Assembly: GCA_016721605.1 (NCBI GenBank)
Contig: JADKHS010000006.1
Coordinates: forward strand, 52,013-116,012
Direction of reading: 5' to 3'
DNA length: 64,000 nucleotides
From: Nitrosomonadales bacterium
Lineage (GTDB): Bacteria; Pseudomonadota; Gammaproteobacteria; Burkholderiales; Gallionellaceae
Below are positions 57,277 to 64,000 of the stretch, in pieces (positions within the stretch are counted from its first letter, which is position 1; the number at the start of each line of letters is the position of its first letter). Made by a program: the position numbers and the translations under genes. The notes beneath the pieces are model-generated. The model ran no database searches and had not been told where the DNA came from. It worked only from the letters and a program-made list of their open reading frames with translations.

Positions 57277-59187
57277 ATGGTTAATACTAAGTTTGAGGCA
57301 CTCAAGGAGAAAAATCACCTACCCTCTCCTAAAGGTATTGCCCTGAAAATAATTCAGCTTACCTTGAAAGAAGATGTAACAACTCAGGAGATAGCACGCG
57401 CGATAATGACTGACCCTGCATTGTCAGGTCGGCTGATTAAGATGGCCAATGTGCTTATGTCCTACCAGATAAGACCTATTGCGTCTATAACGGACGCAGT
57501 TATGTCGTTAGGGTTAAGTATTGTACGTAATATGGTATTGGGTTTGTCGCTAGTGGAGGATAGCCGAGATGGGGCCTGCCGAAAATTTGATTATCAAAAT
57601 TTCTGGTCGCATTCGTTGTTAACGGCAATTGCTGCAAAAAACTTTGTAGAAGGTCGTAGAATGGGAGCAGCTGAAGAAATGTTTATTCTCGGCTTGCTGG
57701 CCCGAGTTGGTTCCTTAGGACTAGCGACAGCATATCCTAAAGAATATTCCCTCATTATTGAAAAAGTCGGAGCAGCAGATATTGACGCTGCATTGATTAA
57801 TCTTGAACGAACCGAGTTCGGAATTGATCATAATCAACTGACTAAAGAAATGTTAGCAGACTGGGGGCTACCACAAATATTTCAGATAGCGGCTTTGCAT
57901 CATGAAAATCCAGCTCTATCTGATCTTGCTGAAGGCAATCGGCAGTGGCACATTTTAAATATATTACATATTGCAAATTATTTTTCCAAGGCGTGTTTAT
58001 TACACGGGCAGCAACGGCAAAAAATGGTGTCTAAATTGATTTTGATTGCCGCTAGACAGGGTTTGGAGGCAAATGTCTTCACTGAATTAGCCGATAAAAC
58101 GGTGCAGGAATGGCGCGAATTAAGCAAATTGTTTGGCATTCGTTCGGCAGAGGTACCACTCTTCAACGAAATTTTGCAAGCTGCTCTACCCGACGAGCTG
58201 GAAGTACTTGATGACGAAGGGGCATCAAAGATTAGCCTGGAGACTGGCGATACATTGCGTATCCTACTGGTAGAGGATGATTGTGCAACGTCGCAGGTGC
58301 TGAAATCTTTGTTGACAAAGGCAGGGCATACGGTTGCTACTGCAGGCGATGGGGTGCAAGCGTTGAGTATGCTCGATAAATTTATACCTCAACTTATTAT
58401 TACAGACTGGCATATGCCTAATATGAATGGCATTGAATTTTGCAAGGCACTTAAATGTAACGATTTATGGCGCAATATCCATGTGTTTGTAATGATGGCG
58501 CAAGATAATTTGGATAGGATGGAAGAGATATTTGAGGCTGGAGCCTCCGATTATTTGACCAAACCGGTTAATTCGAAAGTACTGGGTGCGAGATTGTGTG
58601 TCACTCAGCGTATGGTGCAGTTGCAGGATGAACTGAAGGTTGAACATCAGCAGTTACGTAACGTTGCCGCGCAGTTAGCGGCATCAAATCAGAGATTGCA
58701 GCAGATGGCGCTTACTGATGTACTCACTGAATTGCCTAATCGTCGCCATGCAAATGATTATCTGGAACAGCAGTGGGCGGTGGCAGAGCGCAGTGGCCGT
58801 CCGCTGTCGTGCATGATAGTAGATATAGATTTTTTCAAGAAAGTTAATGATACTTATGGCCATAAGGTGGGGGATGATGTGTTGAAACAAGTGGCGCAAA
58901 TTTTACGCTCATCCGCGCGCAAACAAGATATGGTGTGCCGTTATGGCGGGGAAGAGTTTTTGGTGATTTGCCCGGATGCACATGCAGACCAAGCCTATCA
59001 GTATGCGGAAAGATTGCGTCAGAATGTAGCTGCTGGGAACATTTACCCGAACTTAATAGTTACTATTAGCGTCGGGGTGGCTAGCAAAACCTCAACATTA
59101 TCAAATGCTGAAATGTTATTGCAACTTGCAGATAAGTACTTGTTTATGGCTAAAGAAAAGGGACGCAACTTTACTGTTGGGCGTTAA
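57277..59187 (+). CDS. HDOD-REC-GGDEF signalling protein, probable diguanylate cyclase
   Basis: Three domains in one 636-residue protein. Residues about 10-290 are an HDOD domain (LPSPKGIALKIIQL, FWSHSLLTAIAA, ALHHENP at 207-212). Residues about 327-445 are a receiver domain with VEDD and phospho-acceptor Asp377 in ITDWHMPNMNG. Residues about 475-636 are a GGDEF domain with DIDFFKKVNDTYGHKVGDD and an intact GGEEF at 557-561; RKQD at 548-551 fits the product-inhibition I-site. It is therefore likely a phosphorelay-controlled c-di-GMP synthase. No histidine kinase is adjacent. Intact. Confidence 0.92.
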   Translation: MVNTKFEALKEKNHLPSPKGIALKIIQLTLKEDVTTQEIARAIMTDPALSGRLIKMANVLMSYQIRPIASITDAVMSLGLSIVRNMVLGLSLVEDSRDGACRKFDYQNFWSHSLLTAIAAKNFVEGRRMGAAEEMFILGLLARVGSLGLATAYPKEYSLIIEKVGAADIDAALINLERTEFGIDHNQLTKEMLADWGLPQIFQIAALHHENPALSDLAEGNRQWHILNILHIANYFSKACLLHGQQRQKMVSKLILIAARQGLEANVFTELADKTVQEWRELSKLFGIRSAEVPLFNEILQAALPDELEVLDDEGASKISLETGDTLRILLVEDDCATSQVLKSLLTKAGHTVATAGDGVQALSMLDKFIPQLIITDWHMPNMNGIEFCKALKCNDLWRNIHVFVMMAQDNLDRMEEIFEAGASDYLTKPVNSKVLGARLCVTQRMVQLQDELKVEHQQLRNVAAQLAASNQRLQQMALTDVLTELPNRRHANDYLEQQWAVAERSGRPLSCMIVDIDFFKKVNDTYGHKVGDDVLKQVAQILRSSARKQDMVCRYGGEEFLVICPDAHADQAYQYAERLRQNVAAGNIYPNLIVTISVGVASKTSTLSNAEMLLQLADKYLFMAKEKGRNFTVGR

Positions 59188-59286
59188 TTTCTCCTGTATC
59201 CTGTGAAAAATCGCATAGCAACCAATAAATACTATTCTTTAAAATCAATTGACCACCACCAACAACTAACGGTGATGTCGCCAAAA

Positions 59287-61530
59287 TTAAACAACAACTT
59301 CTTCTGCAAGTTCCAATTGCACTTTCTCATCCTTATTAACCGTGACGGTTACTTTGCCACCGTTCGATAGTTTGCCGAAAAGTAACTCATCTGCCAGCGC
59401 GCTTCGTATGGTGTCTTGAATCAAACGTGCCATCGGGCGGGCACCCATTAGTGGGTCGAAGCCAGTCTTGGCGAGGTAATCTTTGAGCGCATCGGTGAAG
59501 ATGACTTCCACTTTTTTCTCATGTAGTTGTTCCTCAAGCTGCATCAGGAATTTGTCTACTACGCGCAGGATGACTTCTTTATCCAGTGCGGCGAAGGAAA
59601 TGATCGCATCCAATCGGTTACGGAATTCCGGGGTGAATAGCCGCTTGATTTCGGCCGTCTCATCACCGCTCACTCCGCTCTTTGTGAAACCTATCTGTGC
59701 CTTGCTTAACGCATCCGCACCCGCATTGGTGGTCATAATAATAACCACATTACGGAAATCTGCCTTGCGTCCGTTGTTGTCAGTGAGCGTACCGTGATCC
59801 ATCACTTGTAACAGGATATTAAAAATGTCCGGGTGTGCTTTCTCGATTTCGTCTAGTAGTAACACGCAATGAGGCTGTTTGTTGATTGCTTCAGTGAGTA
59901 GACCACCTTGGTCAAAACCGACATAGCCAGGTGGTGCTCCAATAAGGCGCGACACGGCGTGACGTTCCATATATTCAGACATGTCAAAGCGGTTTAGCGG
60001 CATGCCCATTGCAAAGGCAAGCTGACGCGCCACTTCAGTTTTTCCCACACCGGTAGGACCAGAGAACAAGAAGCTACCGATTGGTTTTTGCGGATTGCCC
60101 AATCCACTTCGGGACATCTTTATGGCACGTGCCAGTACGTCAATGGCGGAATTCTGGCCAAACACTACGGTTTTGAGGTCGCGATCCAGTGTTTTCAATA
60201 AATTGCGATCATCAGAAGAAACAGTGCGCGAGGGTACGCGCGCAATCTTGGCGATGATATCTTCGATTTCATGCTTGCCGATAAGTTTTTTCTGCTTTGA
60301 TTTTGGCAGTATGCGTTGTGCCGCACCCGCTTCATCAATCACGTCAATTGCTTTGTCAGGAAGGTGTCTGTCATTGATAAAACGTGAGGATAGCTCGACC
60401 GCGCTGGTTAGTGCAGCGGCACTGTATTTGATACCGTGGTGAGTTTCAAAGCGAGATTTCAACCCTTTTAGAATTTCAATGGTCTGCTCAACTGAGGGTT
60501 CCAGTACATCTACTTTTTGGAAACGGCGTGATAGCGCATGGTCTTTCTCGAAAATACCACGATATTCTTGATAGGTAGTCGCACCGATACATTTAAGTGC
60601 ACCGCTTGAAAGCGCAGGTTTGAGTAAGTTGGACGCATCCATGGTGCCGCCTGAGGCTGCGCCTGCACCTATTAAAGTGTGTATTTCGTCAATGAACAGA
60701 ATGGCGTTGGGTTCATCGGCTAATTCTTTAAGTACAGCTTTTAGACGTTGTTCAAAATCGCCGCGATATTTAGTGCCAGCTAGCAGTGCACCCATGTCTA
60801 ATGCATAGATCTGAGCATTTCTGAGAATTTCTGGTACGTTGTTTTCCTTAATTCGGCGCGCTAACCCCTCAGCGATAGCTGTTTACCTACAGCTTCACCA
60901 AACCAATAGTGGGTTGTTCTTGCGACGGCGGCACAAGGTTTGAATAACTCGTGTCAACTCGGTTTCGCGTCCAATTAGTGGGTCGATTTTGCCAGCTAAA
61001 GCTTGTGCGTTGAGATCAAGCGTGTAGTCGCACAGGGCATTCTTCTGGCTTGGTTCTTGTTCTATTTCGGCATCTGCTGATTTTTGAGTACTTGATTGAG
61101 CCGTTTTATCAATTCCATGCGCAATATAGTTTGCTACATCTAGTCGGGTGATAGCACGCTGGTTTAGAAAAAATACGGCGTGGGAATCTTTTTCACTAAA
61201 CAGGGCAACCAGTATGTTGTGCGAAACTTCTTTCTTGCTAGATGATTGCACATGTAAAATGGCGCGTTGAATGACGCGCTGGAAGCCGACAGTAGGTTGC
61301 GTGTCTACTTCGTTGTTACCAGGTGCAACTGGCGTATGCGTATTAATAAAATCGGTTAGTACTGCGCGCAATTCTTCGACGTCTGCCCCGCAGGCACGCA
61401 ATACATGTGCGGCAGAGGAGTTATCCAGCATCGCTAGTAACAGGTGTTCCACCGTGATAAATTGGAAGCGTTTCTGGCGTGCTTCAACGAACGCTAGGTG
61501 CAGGCTGATTTCAAGTTCTTGCGCGATCAT
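59287..61530 (-). CDS. clpA: ClpA unfoldase, damaged around the first Walker A
   Basis: ATP-dependent unfoldase for ClpP. Starts MIAQELEISLHLAFVEARQK at 61530 with AGAGGA upstream. The N-terminal repeat domain is followed by AAA-1, which is broken. After CRRRKNNPLLV, at 60900-60860, an extra T, loss of three bases in GEAGVGKTA and loss of one A are needed to match the family; then AIAEGLARRI and LDMGALLAGTKYRGDF resume. AAA-2 is clean: FSGPTGVGKTEVARQLA, LLLDEIEKAHPD, and a C-terminal FDPLMGARPMARLIQ. Repaired length is about 748 residues. ClpP is not in the window. Confidence 0.92.
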
Positions 61531-61532
61531 AA

Positions 61533-61842
61533 TTATGTTTCCTCTAGTCCACATCGTAGCGGATGTCCGTGCTGTTTGGCAAAATGCCGACACCTGCTCT
61601 ATCTTTGTTTCTGCGATATCTTTAGTATAGACCCCGCATATTGCCAACCCTTCATGGTGAATTTTGAGCATTAAATGAGTTGCGCGTTCGTGGCTCATTG
61701 AAAAAAAAGTTTGTAACACTTTAATTACAAAATCCATCGTTGTGAATTCATCATTAAATAGCAGCACTTTGTACAGTTTAGGTGGTTTGATTTTGCTCCG
61801 TTCTGCTTTCAGTAAGGATGCATCTTCATATTTAGTTACCAT
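61533..61842 (-). CDS. clpS: ClpA adaptor ClpS, one frameshift
   Basis: Adaptor that feeds N-degron substrates to ClpAP. Starts MVTKYEDASLLKAERSKIKP and has the family core YKVLLFNDEFTTMDFVIKVL, SHERATHLMLKIHHEG, and GVYTKDIAETKIEQV. Near 61580 a sense-strand T4 should be T3; the other frame then reads AKQHGHPLRCGLEET and stops just before the clpA ATG. Without this repair, clpS and clpA appear fused in one frame. Repaired length is about 103 residues. Start could also be six bases further upstream. Confidence 0.9.
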
Positions 61843-62073
61843 AGTCATTATCGTTACAAATGTGCATTCTGATATGTTCGATGATTCATGAGATTTTTTC
61901 AAGTACTTTTAAAATAAAGCGTATAAGCCTTGACTAAATCGCTTAAATAGGAGTAAAAAGTGCTTGGGTGTTTGAATGCAAGTTACCTGCAGTACTGGTT
62001 TTGCCATGTACGCTCTTGGAATTCAAACAGTTTAACGGGAATCCACCCGGTTTTTTAGTTAAGGAAGTGAAGC

Positions 62074-62277
62074 ATGGCAAACGGTACAGTGAAATGGTTC
62101 AATGATGCAAAAGGTTATGGTTTTATTACTCCGGATGATGGTAGCGAAGATTTGTTTGCTCATTTTTCCGCAATTACCATGAGTGGCTTTAAGTCTCTTA
62201 AAGAGGGTCAGAAAGTTACTTTTGATATTGTTCAAGGTCCTAAAGGCAAACAAGCCGCCAATATTCAGGCTCCTTAA
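62074..62277 (+). CDS. Cold-shock protein, CspA family
   Basis: RNA-binding beta-barrel protein. The 67-residue product opens MANGTVKWFNDAKGYGFITP with both RNA-binding motifs, RNP1 (KGYGFI) and RNP2 (DLFAHF), then KSLKEGQKVTFDIVQGPKGK. Gly-Asn-Gly-Thr near the start and the length are standard. AAGGAAGTGAAGC precedes the ATG, and a terminator follows, so it is a single-gene unit. CspA-like RNA control is likely by family but the leader was not folded. Confidence 0.96.
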   Translation: MANGTVKWFNDAKGYGFITPDDGSEDLFAHFSAITMSGFKSLKEGQKVTFDIVQGPKGKQAANIQAP

Positions 62278-62292
62278 TATAGGTTTTGGTAT

Positions 62293-62316
62293 AAAAAGCC
62301 CTTCAGCGGGCTTTTA
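62293..62316 (+). terminator. Intrinsic terminator of the cold-shock gene
   Basis: AAAAAGCCC pairs with GGGCTTTT around TTCAGC and runs on into T-rich sequence, about 16 bases after the stop codon. It may also act on the minus-strand helicase transcript, because the A run on one side is a T run on the other. Confidence 0.7.
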
Positions 62317-62405
62317 TTGGTGAAAGTCGTCGAATTAACGTTATTGGTCTGAAATTCAAAATTTCAGTATAAATTTGTTTATTGCAGAATAAATCTTTTC
62401 CCCAT

Positions 62406-64000
62406 TTATATCGCACTTGATGCTTGCAATGGCTCGAATAGCATTGCAAGCTCTTCTGTGGAAAAGGGCGCGACTGCTTCTCCGTTATCATCCAGAATGC
62501 CTTGCGCTAAGTCACGTTAGACGAAAACCGGATTTTCCTGGCCTATGCGATGGGCGCGGTCAGTAGCCTGGTTTTCTACCGCAGGGTTCCACCACGGATC
62601 ATAATGAATGACGGTGTCGGCGGTAGTGAGGTTTAGGCCTATACCGCCCGCTTTGAGACTGATCAGGAAGATGGGTACTTCTCTGCTCTGAAAACGTTGT
62701 ACTGGTGTGGCGCGATCCCGAGTGTCTCCGGTCAGTTTGACATAGGACAAGTTAAATTTGGCAAGTTCCAATTCAATCAATGCCAACATAGAGGTGAACT
62801 GGGAGAACAACAGGATGCTCCGTCCTTCTTCCACCATGTCCGGCAGCAAAGACATAAGAAGCTCCAGTTTTGCTGAATGTGTTACCTGTTTCGCAGCAGG
62901 CAATTTAAGCAGACGTGGATCACAGCAAGTTTGACGCAATTTAAGCAGTGCGTCGAGAATAATAATATGACTGCGATTCATGCCCTTCTTGTCGATTTCC
63001 AGGCGTATCTTTTCATGCATGGCTACCCGGATGGTTTCGTATAAGTCGCGCTGAGCGCCAGATAGTTCGCAGGAGCGAATAATTTCTGTTTTGGGCGGTA
63101 ATTCTTTGGCTACCTGTGCTTTAGTGCGGCGTAGCAAAAATGGGGCAATGCGGCGTGAAAGTACCGCACGCCGGGTGTTGGTCTGCTGCTTTCGTGGGCG
63201 TTGCAGACAGCTTACGAGAATTTTGTCATCGCCCAATAATCAGTGAAAATGAAGCGCGACCATAATTCGCAAGGTGATTTTCAGCAATGCCAGTGAGTGC
63301 TATATGGCGTGCTTTGATTGATGCACAATTTGGTGGCTTTGCGACTTTGGATTTTGATGACATGACCTTCATCAAGGGACAGTAAATGAAATTCTTGTCT
63401 GGTCAGCACCTCTTTGTCGCGTGGCAGTAAGGGGTAGGTGGTGAGCACCAAGTCATAAGCTCCAATAGATTCGAAATGTTGCTTACGTAATTGGCCCTGC
63501 AATACCAATACGCGTAAATCCGGCGCAAAACGCTCTGTTTCCCGCAGCCAGTTAAACATCAGGCTGGTGGGTGCGACCACCAAGCTGGGATGGTTCATGC
63601 GCCCGGATTCTTTTTCTACCAGAAGATGAGCTAAGGCCTGCACAGTTTTACCCAACCCCATATCGTCAGCCAGAATGCCAGCCAATTCATATTCGCGTAA
63701 AAATTGCAGCCAGTTGAGTCCCTCTTGTTGATAGCCCCGCAAATCGGTTTTCAGGGCCAGCAGGTGGCGCAACCGGCTGAATTCCATTGAAATCGCGCAG
63801 CTTGCGCCCTAATTCACGTAAACGCTCGCCGCCTAGCCAGCGCAGACCCGCAAACTCTTCCAATTCTGCCAGGCGCCCCGCTTGAACCACAGACAACTCG
63901 ATTCGCTGCAAATTGTGTACTGCATCTTTATCGAAAAGCTCTACCAATACTGACAGAATACTTTGTATGCGGGATGTGATGTGTCACCAAGCGACCATCA
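62406..64000 (-). pseudogene. SNF2-family helicase, C-terminal part, heavily frameshifted and partly deleted
   Basis: SWI2/SNF2-type ATPase (HepA-like). Blocks are LRGYQQEGLNWLQFL, then GILADDMGLGKTVQALAHLL (Walker A), LLSLDEGHVIK (Walker B, normally DEAH), PFLLRRTKAQVAKELPPKTE, LLLFSQFTSM and DPWWNPAVENQATDRAHRIG. Between them are at least five indels, including CCC for CC near 63760 and a badly garbled stretch near 63240-63310. After ENPVFV about 20 codons are missing at 62518, giving a stop; DLAQGILDDNGEAVAPFS and a stop at 62406 follow. The 5' part lies outside the window. Damage is far denser than elsewhere, so it may be low-quality sequence or a decaying gene. Confidence 0.8.

Noticed and set aside
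60895..61842. Apparent in-frame ClpS-ClpA fusion
   Set aside because: Removing one T from a T4 run gives a normal ClpS end and stop just before the clpA ATG, so the fusion is an error.
370..64000. Programmed frameshifting to explain broken genes
   Set aside because: Breaks occur in many unrelated genes at different short runs without slippery-site structure, and in both directions.
1..64000. CRISPR arrays
   Set aside because: No regular direct repeats with unique spacers were seen.

Overview
The window looks like a chromosomal segment of a betaproteobacterium, most like the Nitrosomonadales/Gallionellaceae. This is inferred from gene content and order: rpsA-ihfB-lapA-lapB-pyrF, xseB-ispA-dxs, flhB-flhA-flhF-flhG-fliA-motC-motD, tgt-yajC-secD-secF, and an EF-P with Arg32 beside its rhamnosyltransferase EarP. 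Most of it is housekeeping. No rRNA, tRNA or CRISPR array was found.

Layout. 1-6.3 kb (minus): pyrF, lapB, lapA, ihfB, rpsA, cmk and aroA. 6.4-12.9 kb (minus): an accessory operon of rmuC, hsdM, a half-length hsdS, a DUF3696-like AAA ATPase and a PLD-like protein. It is tightly coupled and has no hsdR in the window; it is the best candidate for an undescribed defence system here. 12.9-13.7 kb: non-coding DNA with several strong inverted repeats, ending in the rimP promoter and attenuator. 13.7-22.5 kb (plus): rimP, nusA, infB, rbfA, truB, rpsO and pnp. 22.7-28.5 kb (minus): folE2, a peroxiredoxin, dxs, ispA, xseB and mscL. 28.8 kb: an IS110-type transposase remnant. 29-36.9 kb (minus): flagellar export, regulation and motor genes. 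37.2-43.2 kb (plus): a three-gene heavy-metal-type RND efflux operon. 43.2-47.4 kb: an unknown membrane protein, htpX behind a heat-shock-like promoter, mlaA, a MITE-like element, an ArsC-like protein and a YjdM/PhnA-like protein. 47.5-50.2 kb (plus): a MarR regulator with four cysteines, an exported protoglobin, an AhpD-like protein and a thioredoxin-like protein, which look like one redox or gas-responsive locus. 50.3-52.1 kb (minus): efp and earP. 52.3-59.2 kb (plus): tgt, yajC, secD, secF, a DedA protein and an HDOD-REC-GGDEF signalling protein. 59.3-61.8 kb (minus): clpA and clpS. 62.1 kb: a cold-shock gene. 62.4-64 kb (minus): a damaged SNF2 helicase running off the end.

Sequence quality matters throughout. 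About twenty genes, many of them essential (nusA, infB, secD, secF, efp, folE2), carry one or more small indels, usually a single base gained or lost in a short homopolymer. The protein family continues perfectly in the next frame. In hsdS two opposite errors cancel within about 30 bases. These are best read as uncorrected sequencing or assembly errors, not gene decay, so broken genes are given below as single genes with the break located. Two larger losses (infB/rbfA, and the SNF2 C-terminus) cannot be explained by homopolymer errors alone.
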